64,000 nt of DNA from Bacteroidota bacterium. Its GTDB lineage: Bacteria; Bacteroidota; Bacteroidia; Bacteroidales; F082. The notes beneath the pieces were generated by a model. It was not told the DNA's origin. It ran no database searches and saw only the letters and a list, made by a program, of their open reading frames with translations. Position 1 is the stretch's first letter, and each line of letters begins with the position of its first letter. Shown one piece after another: positions 17,583-25,539 of the stretch. The position numbers and the translations under genes were made by a program. The stretch lies in the NCBI GenBank assembly GCA_009773165.1, contig WOUZ01000013.1, positions 25,960 to 89,959 on the forward strand, in the 5' to 3' direction.

Positions 17583-18398
17583 ATGAAAACGAAAACCATT
17601 CTTAAACCTGTCATATTAGTGGCTATATTTATGCTGACAATGTTGATTTCGTGCAGCCGTGTGCCAATCACCGGTCGACAACAGCTCAACTTGCTACCAT
17701 CGTCACAAATGTTAAGTATGAGTTTTCAGCAGTATGATGATTTTTTAGAAACAAATAAAATATCAAATGACGCTACACAAACAGCAATGGTTAAGCGAGT
17801 TGGCTCAAAGATCCAGCGGGCTGTGGAAGATTACTTTGCTTCAAAAGGTATGGCACAAGAGCTGAAAGGCTACAGTTGGGAGTTTAATCTTATTGATAAT
17901 AAAGAGGCCAATGCCTGGTGTATGCCCGGTGGAAAGGTTGTTTTTTATACCGGTATTTTGCCTATCACTAAAGATGAGACCGGAATGGCAGTTGTGATGG
18001 GACACGAAGTAGCCCATGCCATTGCAGAACATGGTAATGAACGGATGAGTCAAGGGATGCTCACACAGTTGGGAGGAATGGCATTGGCTGTTGCCATTCA
18101 GGAAAAGCCGGAACAAACACAAGCCTTATGGATGACAGCCTTTGGAGTTGGTAGTCAGGTAGGTGTGATGCTTCCTTTCAGTCGCTTACACGAGAGCGAA
18201 GCCGACCGGCTTGGATTGATTTTTATGGCTATGGCCGGATATAACCCTCAGCAGGCTGTCAGTTTTTGGCAGCGCATGGCCGAAATGAAGGGCGGTCAGG
18301 CGCCACCTGAATTTATCAGCACCCATCCGTCAGATGCCACACGTATCGAGCAGATTAAAAAATGGTTGCCTGAAGCTATGACGTATTACTCGAAATAG
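17583..18398 (+). CDS. M48-family metalloprotease, lipoprotein
   Basis: 271 residues from ATG 17583. The signal ends in LISC, giving an acylated Cys24, followed by SRVPITGRQQLNLLP, a hallmark of the bacterial M48B/LoiP-like lipoprotein peptidases. The zinc site is HEVAH (141-145) with the third ligand in HESEAD (Glu204 likely). Relatives such as E. coli LoiP and BepA degrade damaged outer-membrane proteins in the periplasm. The start is taken at the lipoprotein signal rather than the in-frame ATG 24 nt upstream. Confidence 0.92.
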   Translation: MKTKTILKPVILVAIFMLTMLISCSRVPITGRQQLNLLPSSQMLSMSFQQYDDFLETNKISNDATQTAMVKRVGSKIQRAVEDYFASKGMAQELKGYSWEFNLIDNKEANAWCMPGGKVVFYTGILPITKDETGMAVVMGHEVAHAIAEHGNERMSQGMLTQLGGMALAVAIQEKPEQTQALWMTAFGVGSQVGVMLPFSRLHESEADRLGLIFMAMAGYNPQQAVSFWQRMAEMKGGQAPPEFISTHPSDATRIEQIKKWLPEAMTYYSK

Positions 18399-18502
18399 CA
18401 ATAGAAAAGTGTAACCAGTGATGTAAATGAAAATGGGGGCATAGTAATAGAGAGATTTTGTGGTTTTAATTAGTATTATACCTGTTTTTAACTAGTAGAA
18501 CG

Positions 18503-19093
18503 TTGAAAAGAATAACAAACCTGGTAAGCTTATTGCTGCCATTGATGATGGCTTTTCAAGGACTTTCTGCACAGGATGTGATTGAGTGGAATGGTGTTTA
18601 TAAACTGGAGCTTAGCGATTTTCGTTCGAAAGGCACGCGCATCGGAGGAACGGATATTTACAGTCTTCATGCTGCCTCAAACATCGATTTTGCTTATGCG
18701 ATGAACAGCGCAGCTTTTATGTTTACAAAGAATTTCAATAGCAAAGTCAGCTGCAACTTTGATCAGGCTTCAGCATCGCTGATTGCTCCTGATACGCTGA
18801 CGGCCAATAATTTACTTGCTTTTGCCCGTTATTCTTTTGATTTATCGGAATTATATGCCCGTAAACTTCGTAAGAAGCTTTATGAGGCTAAGGGAGCTTT
18901 TTCACAACCAAATTTTTTCGAAAAGTTGTTTCAGGAAAATCAACGTGAGCTGACAGCACGGCATACGGATGCGGGCGAAAAAACAAATTTGGGTAGTGAA
19001 AGTACACTTCTGAAAATGCTTCATCAGGAGGTATTGGTTGAAATAGACGCATTATCAAATTTTTGCAAAAGCTGTAAGCCATCGCGAAAATAA
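18503..19093 (+). CDS. Secreted DUF922-like protein without the HExxH motif
   Basis: 196 residues from a TTG start, selected because it gives a signal peptide (MKRITNLVSLLLPLMMAFQGLSAQ). The pattern fits the DUF922 family of predicted zinc proteases: an opening W-x-L-x-x-SDF segment, then an AASNIDFAYAM strand, then NLLAFARYSFDLSELYARKLRKKL. In that last segment family members, as I recall, read H-E-x-x-H-F-D before the conserved ARKLR; here the zinc-binding positions are replaced (AFARYSFD). It would then be a catalytically dead homologue. The family call is by eye and tentative. It stands alone downstream of the M48 gene. Confidence 0.45.
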   Translation: MKRITNLVSLLLPLMMAFQGLSAQDVIEWNGVYKLELSDFRSKGTRIGGTDIYSLHAASNIDFAYAMNSAAFMFTKNFNSKVSCNFDQASASLIAPDTLTANNLLAFARYSFDLSELYARKLRKKLYEAKGAFSQPNFFEKLFQENQRELTARHTDAGEKTNLGSESTLLKMLHQEVLVEIDALSNFCKSCKPSRK

Positions 19094-19930
19094 CTTTGTC
19101 AGCGCTTTTTTTTGTCAGTACCTTTTTTCAAAATCTGCAAGATCATTCTTTTATTGTCGGTTATTATTTTTAGCCTTGGAATCGCTTTTCACTCGTAGAG
19201 CAACACCATTAATTAGCGTCTGCTGAAAAACTCCCTGATTCTTGAAAAATAGCTTCATTTCCATATACCAGCTAGTAACAGGTGTATGGATACAAGTAAA
19301 CTGATGACCATATAGCAGAATGGAGCAGGGTATTAACTGTAAAGCATTGAAATTCAACGCAAAAAGTAATTAACCGCAAAGACCGCCAAGAAGGCGCATA
19401 GGAGTACGCAAAGGGTTTATACATTATTATAATTGTGACTTCTTAGTCGTCTGCCGTTAATCAACAGGTATGAAAAGCAGACCTGATGTAAAGATTCACT
19501 CCTAATAGTATGATTTCTCTGTGCTCTCTGCGCCTTCTTGGCGGCCTTTGCGTTTAAAATTAAAACCGAATTTTGATAGGACAGATAAGCTTTTCGATAC
19601 AGATTTATGTAAATGCTTGCGTCAAAAGAATGTAAAACCAATTTTATTAATTGATTTTCATGAACAGAAGTGTTTTTCAATAGCCCTAAATATTCATTTT
19701 TTGTCATCGTTTTGGTAAAGTTAAAATAAGTTTCCTCCTTTATGTAAAGCTATCTTAAGGCAAAAACTCCACTTTTTATTAGTAAGTTATATCGTTTAAA
19801 GGTTTGTATCATACAGATATTGAATCATATATCATATTATTCTATGAGGTTCTTTGAGGGCTGCTTCGATTTTATTTGGCGATTCTTTTAAGATGATATT
19901 ACTATGTTATCAAAAGAAATAAGATAATTT
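19094..19930. other. Long non-coding spacer
   Basis: Over 800 bases between the DUF922-like gene and padR. It holds the long inverted repeat annotated separately and otherwise AT-rich sequence. The only sizeable open frame (19417-19707, minus) runs through one arm of that repeat and has no recognisable domain. No RNA gene is evident. Confidence 0.6.
19372..19555. repeat. Long inverted repeat with 27-bp arms (MITE- or REP-like)
   Basis: The left arm 19372-19398 and right arm 19529-19555 are reverse complements at 25 of 27 positions; the shared core reads GCGCCTTCTTGGCGG on the right arm. About 130 bp of unrelated AT-rich sequence lies between. CGCAAAG/GGCGCA-type arms are a familiar dispersed element in Bacteroidota genomes, from memory. 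No transposase is present. Confidence 0.7.
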
Positions 19931-19955
19931 TACTACTATGTGTTGCATAGTACTA
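19931..19955. promoter_or_regulatory. Palindromic operator over the padR promoter
   Basis: TACTACTATG (19931-19940) and CATAGTACTA (19946-19955) are inverted at 9 of 10 positions around a 5-nt centre containing the -33 TTG. Its position, directly on the promoter of a PadR-family gene, and its length fit an autoregulatory PadR site. Binding is inferred. Confidence 0.6.
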
Positions 19956-19972
19956 AAATTGTATTATCTTTG
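19943..19972 (+). promoter_or_regulatory. Promoter of padR-pspC
   Basis: TTG at 19943-19945, a 19-nt spacer and TATCTTTG at 19965-19972 form a textbook Bacteroidota promoter. The -7 element ends 4 nt before the ATG at 19977, so the transcript should be leaderless or nearly so, and the upstream in-frame ATG at 19938 cannot be the start. Confidence 0.75.
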
Positions 19973-19976
19973 CGGC

Positions 19977-20312
19977 ATGAATACAGAAAAAAATATCTCA
20001 CAGATGCGGAAAGGGGTGCTGGAACTATGCATTCTGGCGATCATATCCCGCAGTGGTGACGTATATGCATCCGACATCCTTGACCGGTTGAAGGAAGCAG
20101 AGCTCATCGTTGTAGAGGGTACCCTTTATCCTTTGCTGACACGTCTGAAAAATGACGGCTTACTCAGCTACCGATGGGAGGAATCCAAATCAGGTCCTCC
20201 GCGTAAGTACTACCAAATCACCCCTGAGGGTGACGCCCTTTTTGCTGAGCTAACTACTGGTTGGAATGAACTGGTGGTGGCTGTAGATCAACTGATTAAA
20301 AAAGAAATTTAA
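19977..20312 (+). CDS. PadR-family transcriptional regulator
   Basis: 111 residues, a compact PadR winged helix: LELCILAIISRSGDVYASDILDRL, then EGTLYPLLTRLKNDGLLSYRW and GPPRKYYQITPEG, which are the helix 3 and wing signatures. The C-terminal helix is the dimerisation arm. PadR proteins usually repress their own operon in response to small molecules or envelope stress. The pspC-domain gene follows after 11 nt in one operon, a pairing often seen in Bacteroidota. The start is ATG 19977; a longer start would place promoter and operator inside the gene. Confidence 0.92.
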   Translation: MNTEKNISQMRKGVLELCILAIISRSGDVYASDILDRLKEAELIVVEGTLYPLLTRLKNDGLLSYRWEESKSGPPRKYYQITPEGDALFAELTTGWNELVVAVDQLIKKEI

Positions 20313-20323
20313 AAGAAAACGAC

Positions 20324-21925
20324 ATGAAAAAAACTATTTCCATCAACATCAGCGGATTGATATTTAACATTGATGAAGATGCCTATCAACGCCTGAGTCA
20401 ATACATGGAGAGCATCCGCCGGCATTTCAGTACCATTGAAGGGCATGAGGATATTATTGCTGATATTGAAAGTCGCATTGCTGAACTATTACAGCGCAAG
20501 ATTACTGATCAGAAACAAGTGGCGAGTATTGCCGATGTCAATGAAATTATTGCTGCCCTGGGACAGCCCTTTGAGATGGATGATGAGCAAGCTACTGATT
20601 CTAAGGATCAGACTGGAGGCAGGGCCGCACGTCCTAAAAGGCTTTTCCGTGATCCCGACAATAAAAAATTGGGTGGTGTCGCTGCCGGTATTGCTGCTTA
20701 TTTTGCTATCGATGCTCTTTGGGTACGCATCATTTTTGTGATTTTATTTTTAAGCTCAGGTGTCGGCTTTTTTATCTATATTGCTTTATGGATTTTCATT
20801 CCGGAAGCTTTTACCACGGCTGAGAAACTTGAAATGCGCGGTGAGCCTGTTAATGTGGCAACAATTGAACAATCGTTCAAACAAGAGTTTGAGTCGGTAA
20901 AAGGTAGTTTTAACACCTATGCCTCAAGTGCAAAAGAGGGTTTCAACCGAACCGGCCGAAAAGCAGGTCATGCTGCATCGCGGCTCAATGACCCCGTGAT
21001 GCAAGTTATTCGTGGTATTGCCCGTTTCTTTGGTATTTTGTTTGGGATGCTATTCTTTTCTCTGGGAATCTTATTAATCCTTGTCATGGGTTCAGTTTTT
21101 CTGGGATGGGATGAATTTGGTATATTTTCCGATGTTGAACTGCCATTATTAGGAGGAGAGCAGTTGTATAATTTGCTGCTGGCTGGTCCGTTGTCGGTTG
21201 CGATAGCGCCACTTGCTATTGGAGCATTCATTGCCATACCTCTTGTGATGCTGGTATATGGCGGCTTACGACTGATGATTGGAGAACATTTTAAGATTCC
21301 GGGATTGGGTAACATTGCTACAGGATTGTGGATTGCCAGCGTAGTAGGGTTGTTTTATATAGGGATGACCCTTACTGTCGACATGAAAGAGCAATATTTT
21401 TCGGAAGAAGAACCAAAATATTTTGATAACGAAAAACATAAGGTTCTTTATTTCACTGCTACCAATGGGGAGAGAGAAAGGGATAATGAGAATCTCGCTT
21501 TCTTTGATCAGCGGTATTATCTCGCTGGCAAAGATGAAGATATGGAAATTTCAGGCAGACCTTATTTTTACTTTGAGCATACCAAAGGACAAAGAGCATA
21601 TCTCGAAATAACACGCATGGCTCGTGGCAAAACCAATGAAAAAGCAAGGGAACGTGCGGCTGGGATTCAATACCCACTGATGATTTCAGACAGCAGTCTG
21701 ATTGTGCCAAATTACTTCCGCTTCGATGCCCATACAAAAATTCGTAATCAACGAATGACATTACGTGTGAATCTTCCTGAGGGTCAATTGGTTTCGCTAG
21801 ATAAGAGTATGAGGTCAGTAGTTTCTGATGGAATGCGCTATGATATGCTTGAACGCACCGACAATGGCAACTTATGGGTGATGACATCTGAAGGTCTGCA
21901 ACCCTATTTATCTACTGACAAGTAA
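20324..21925 (+). CDS. PspC domain-containing membrane protein
   Basis: 533 residues. An N-terminal domain (about 1-90, starting MKKTISINISGLIFNIDEDA) precedes the PspC domain (about 105-165): RLFRDPDNKKLGGVAAGIAAYF, then a membrane helix and FIYIALWIFIPEA. Further helices lie at about 235-260, 288-315 and 330-350. The C-terminal 180 residues are probably outside the membrane. In enterobacteria PspC takes part in the phage-shock response to membrane damage; in this architecture the role is unproven. Control by the PadR encoded upstream is likely. A strong terminator follows. Confidence 0.88.
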   Translation: MKKTISINISGLIFNIDEDAYQRLSQYMESIRRHFSTIEGHEDIIADIESRIAELLQRKITDQKQVASIADVNEIIAALGQPFEMDDEQATDSKDQTGGRAARPKRLFRDPDNKKLGGVAAGIAAYFAIDALWVRIIFVILFLSSGVGFFIYIALWIFIPEAFTTAEKLEMRGEPVNVATIEQSFKQEFESVKGSFNTYASSAKEGFNRTGRKAGHAASRLNDPVMQVIRGIARFFGILFGMLFFSLGILLILVMGSVFLGWDEFGIFSDVELPLLGGEQLYNLLLAGPLSVAIAPLAIGAFIAIPLVMLVYGGLRLMIGEHFKIPGLGNIATGLWIASVVGLFYIGMTLTVDMKEQYFSEEEPKYFDNEKHKVLYFTATNGERERDNENLAFFDQRYYLAGKDEDMEISGRPYFYFEHTKGQRAYLEITRMARGKTNEKARERAAGIQYPLMISDSSLIVPNYFRFDAHTKIRNQRMTLRVNLPEGQLVSLDKSMRSVVSDGMRYDMLERTDNGNLWVMTSEGLQPYLSTDK

Positions 21926-21953
21926 CAGTTTTATTTTCACAACTCTATTCCGC

Positions 21954-21993
21954 ACTTCCCGCTTAAATATTTTTAAGGCGGGAAGTTTTTTTT
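21954..21993 (+). terminator. Rho-independent terminator of padR-pspC
   Basis: ACTTCCCGC (21954-21962) pairs with GCGGGAAGT (21978-21986), extended inward by TTAAA/TTTAA, and is followed by a run of eight T. It lies 28 nt after the pspC stop. Confidence 0.9.
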
Positions 21994-22320
21994 GATATTG
22001 AAAAACCTGTTTTACAGAAACAAAATTCCATCCTGAATAAATTCTAACAGATAAATAAGCACGTCAACTCTTTACATCTTTGTACCTTTCTTCACATATG
22101 ATTTTTAGAATTAAATCATTATGCCTGTATCCGAACTATTTTTACCTTTGAAGCATAAAAAATGAAAAATTTGAGGGCTCTTTTTCTTAACAACCTCTTA
22201 AGTATTTAATTGATTCTCTGCACAAGTTGCAGTACATGGAATAAGTAATACAGCTAATTATTCAGTGAGTAGCTCTCAATTAGTTCAAGTTTAATAATCA
22301 CTGTCGAAAACTGTCGGTTT
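21994..22320. other. Spacer upstream of the fucose-isomerase-like gene
   Basis: About 330 AT-rich bases between the padR-pspC terminator and the next gene. I see no gene, RNA structure or perfect TAnnTTTG element in a useful position. Confidence 0.5.
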
Positions 22321-23493
22321 ATGGCAATAAACAACAACCCGTCCATTGTAGCCTTTAGTGGTGCTGCCAATGAAATGATTGAAGAAGCACGCAGGCAATT
22401 ACAGCAAAAGCTTAGTTTGGAAGGCTTTGGTCAAGAGCAGCAGACCGCCTCTGACTATATCTATTTTATAAGTGGAGGGTCGGAGCAGCAAGCAATCCGG
22501 CTTTTGAAACACGGCACACTGAATCTTTTAGTAGCAGGATCGGGTAATAACGCCTGGGCTGCCGCAACCGAGGTAAAAGCTTATGCAATGCAACATTCCT
22601 TTCAAGCTCAATTGATTGCTGTTTATGCAGATGATTTTGCTGAGCAGCTGCGTCAGTGGTTAAGTGTGAAAAGAGCGTTTGATAATTTAAGTGGTCAACG
22701 CGTGGGATTGATAGGAAAGGTTTCAGAATGGCTGGTAGCATCTGCTCCTGAGTCATCACTTTTACGACAACGTTTTGGTATCGAGTTGGTAGAACTGGAT
22801 TATGATGCCTTGCCGGATTATTTAGCATGCGAAGCCGATCTGCAGTTTAGCGAGGCATTTCCAAAGAACACTATACAACCGGATGCCCTTGCTTCTATCA
22901 GCGGGTTTTTAAAACAGACATTGAAAACCTATAAGCTGGATGCGCTAACATTGCAATGTTTCAGAATGGTAAAGGAACGAGGTGTCACTGCTTGCCTTCC
23001 TGTTGCTTTGATGAATTACAATGGAGTTCCTGCGGGTTGTGAAGGCGATCTTGTAAGTATTGCAGGTATCATGTTTCTAAAAGCACTTACCGGACACATT
23101 GCATGGATGGCCAATATGGTGAAGGTTGACAAAGATCGTATCCTGTTGGCACATTGTACTGCACCTCTTCAATATGCTGCCAGTCATACCATTACAAGTC
23201 ATTATGAAACAGATATTTCAGCTGCACTTCAGGCTGAACTTTCATTTGAGACAGTAACCATTTTGCGCATGAATGAGCAGATGAACACAGCATTTCTGGC
23301 AATCGGTGAAGTGATACAACGGCCAAACAACAGAGATGCCTGCCGCACCCAGATAGAGGTAAGCATTTCGGAGGGCAGTAGCAAACATCTTATCAACAAC
23401 CCACTGGGTAATCATCATTTGGTACTTCCCGGTGATTTTTATGACATAATCCAAAAAGCATTGCAATCCAAGGGAATTGAAATCCTTTCATAA
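22321..23493 (+). CDS. L-fucose/L-arabinose isomerase-like protein
   Basis: 390 residues, shorter than FucI (about 590). A Rossmann-like N-terminal half (YIYFISGGSEQQAIRL, LLVAGSGNNAWAA) is followed by VGLIGKVSEWLVAS and a C-terminal half with VKERGVTACLPVALMN, GVPAGCEGDL and ILLAHCTAP. These match the FucI/AraA-like superfamily, where Glu and His residues of such segments bind a divalent metal. The substrate is uncertain: a ketose/aldose isomerase is possible, but many short members are uncharacterised. It precedes the GH130-receiver fusion by 180 nt on the same strand, suggesting a shared role in sugar use. Confidence 0.7.
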   Translation: MAINNNPSIVAFSGAANEMIEEARRQLQQKLSLEGFGQEQQTASDYIYFISGGSEQQAIRLLKHGTLNLLVAGSGNNAWAAATEVKAYAMQHSFQAQLIAVYADDFAEQLRQWLSVKRAFDNLSGQRVGLIGKVSEWLVASAPESSLLRQRFGIELVELDYDALPDYLACEADLQFSEAFPKNTIQPDALASISGFLKQTLKTYKLDALTLQCFRMVKERGVTACLPVALMNYNGVPAGCEGDLVSIAGIMFLKALTGHIAWMANMVKVDKDRILLAHCTAPLQYAASHTITSHYETDISAALQAELSFETVTILRMNEQMNTAFLAIGEVIQRPNNRDACRTQIEVSISEGSSKHLINNPLGNHHLVLPGDFYDIIQKALQSKGIEILS

Positions 23494-23673
23494 AATTGAA
23501 ATTTGCCCGGATGAGGGTTGCTATTTTATAAGAATCAGGTAAAACAAATAAGCTGACCTGCTGACGTTTTTTATTTGTTTTCGAGCATTCCGGAACGGTA
23601 TAATTTTTTTTATCAGAGAATTCGAAAAGGCATTTTTGTACGTATATTTATCGGATCAAAAAATCACTGTTCT

Positions 23674-25539
23674 ATGAGTATCACTATCAACCGCAAACCT
23701 GTTCGCTTCTACAGCGATCCAAAAAGAGTAATTGTAAGGTTTTTCTATCCCGGACCAGAAACACGTGTTATCTCAATCATCCAAAAGGTACGAGATATGC
23801 CGGAAGAGGCTGCACGTATGAGTTTGAACCAAACGTTGCGTGATTTTTCGGGACGACACCGTAACATTTCCCGCATTTTTCAGCGGCATTTTGAAAGGGT
23901 GAATGAAATCCTTAATGGAAGAGCCAGCGATTTGAGGCTGTTAAGTCAACACAAACAACTGCTTGTTGGGGCTTATTTTACATCGGAATATTCCATTGAA
24001 TCAGCAGCGTTTTTCAATCCATCGATGGTTGAAGATCCCGATCAGACAGGGTTGACAGAAGGTCAAAAGCGCGTCATTATTAGTTTCAGGGCAACGGGCG
24101 AAGGTCATATTTCATCCATTGTTTTCAGAGGAGGCGTTTTGGATGCCAACAACAACCTGGAGTTAATAGCTACAGGAAGATTGATTGATGAAGCTGAAGC
24201 AGTTAAGAATTATATTTACCAGAAGGAAGCTTTCTGTGCAAAATTGTCCGAGATGCACGCCGACGATCCTGTTGTAAAACATACCATGGACAAACTACGC
24301 TTTGAGTTTGATTACAATGAGTTGCTCCGTGCCATAGACGAATCAAAAAGGGAGTTGAGTTTGGATGATGCACAACGCAAAATGCTGCAGACTATTAGTT
24401 GGCTGGGAGATTCGCACTACGAAATTACCTTTTCGTTAGACACGGGGATCTCCGACAGAGTTGTTTTTCCAATAGCAGCTGCCGAGAGTAATGGTATTGA
24501 AGATGCGCGCTTTGTAAAGTTTACTGATGATGATGGTCGTGTTAGGTATTATGCCACATATACTGCTTACAATGGCTTCAGTATCATGCCTAAGCTGATA
24601 GAAACGAAGGATTTTTATAATTTTAAGATTATGCCCATACATGGGGATAATGCTCAAAATAAAGGGATGGCAATCTTTCCTCGAAAGATAAAAGGAAAGT
24701 ATGCCATGCTCGCCCGTATTGATGGCATCAACAATTACATCATGTTTTCAGATGTTATCAACCGTTGGGATGAAACACGTATTTTGCAGATACCACAGTA
24801 TCCCTGGGAGTTCATTCAGGTTGGTAATTGCGGTTCACCCATCGAGACAGAGCATGGCTGGCTGGTAATCACTCATGGTGTTGGAACAATGCGTAAATAT
24901 GTGATAAGCGCTATGCTTCTCGATCTCGATGATCCTACAAAGGTTATCGGTCAACTTACTGAACCTATTATCTCTCCAAATGAAGAAGAGCGCGAAGGCT
25001 ATGTTCCTAACGTCGTTTACTCATGTGGTTCTATATTGAACAACAACGAATTGGTGATACCTTATGCAATGTCTGACACGGCTTCAACTTTTGCAACTGT
25101 TCCACTCGATGAGCTGTTGCGAAGTCTGGTACCATCCGATTTCAACAAAAAGCACACGCAGGAGGAATTATCAAAAGGTCGTGTTTTAGTTGTTGAAGAT
25201 GAGGTAATTAATCAGAAAGTGATTGCTGGAATCTTAAAATCTGAAGGTTATGAAGTTGAGGTAGCCCCTGATGGTATTATCGCCCTGATGAAGATCGCAA
25301 AAGGTAATTTTGATGTGATTCTTTCCGATATCGCTATGCCAAATTTTGATGGCTATCAGATGTTGGAATATCTTAAGGAGAATTCGATCGAAATCCCTGT
25401 TATCTTCCTTTCGGGTCATACAAGTCCGGAAGATGAAGCAAAAGGATTGCGTTTGGGAGCTGCCGATTACATCCGCAAGCCGATCGAAAGAAATCTGCTG
25501 TTAGCTCGCCTAAACAAATTGTTTGAAAGGGAAGGTTAG
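23674..25539 (+). CDS. GH130 glycoside phosphorylase fused to a response-regulator receiver domain
   Basis: 621 residues from ATG 23674; the open frame runs upstream only to a poor TTG. Residues about 1-490 resemble glycoside hydrolase family 130 (beta-mannoside phosphorylases): SNGIEDARFVKF with YYATYTAYNG corresponds to the conserved GxEDPR catalytic region, with Ala for Pro; further motifs are WEFIQVGNCGSPIET and YSCGSILNNNELVIPYAMSDT. Residues about 502-620 form a complete receiver domain: VVEDEV, phospho-acceptor Asp552 in LSDIAMP, FLSGHTS and RKPI with the conserved Lys. So a phosphate-using glycosidase appears to carry a phosphorylation switch. The 3' end overlaps the convergent glycosyltransferase by 4 nt. 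No kinase is adjacent. Confidence 0.85.
   Translation: MSITINRKPVRFYSDPKRVIVRFFYPGPETRVISIIQKVRDMPEEAARMSLNQTLRDFSGRHRNISRIFQRHFERVNEILNGRASDLRLLSQHKQLLVGAYFTSEYSIESAAFFNPSMVEDPDQTGLTEGQKRVIISFRATGEGHISSIVFRGGVLDANNNLELIATGRLIDEAEAVKNYIYQKEAFCAKLSEMHADDPVVKHTMDKLRFEFDYNELLRAIDESKRELSLDDAQRKMLQTISWLGDSHYEITFSLDTGISDRVVFPIAAAESNGIEDARFVKFTDDDGRVRYYATYTAYNGFSIMPKLIETKDFYNFKIMPIHGDNAQNKGMAIFPRKIKGKYAMLARIDGINNYIMFSDVINRWDETRILQIPQYPWEFIQVGNCGSPIETEHGWLVITHGVGTMRKYVISAMLLDLDDPTKVIGQLTEPIISPNEEEREGYVPNVVYSCGSILNNNELVIPYAMSDTASTFATVPLDELLRSLVPSDFNKKHTQEELSKGRVLVVEDEVINQKVIAGILKSEGYEVEVAPDGIIALMKIAKGNFDVILSDIAMPNFDGYQMLEYLKENSIEIPVIFLSGHTSPEDEAKGLRLGAADYIRKPIERNLLLARLNKLFEREG

Noticed and set aside
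19417..19707. 96-codon open frame on the minus strand in the 19-kb spacer
   Set aside because: Half of it lies across one arm of the inverted repeat, it has no recognisable domain and no promoter-like element. Probably chance.
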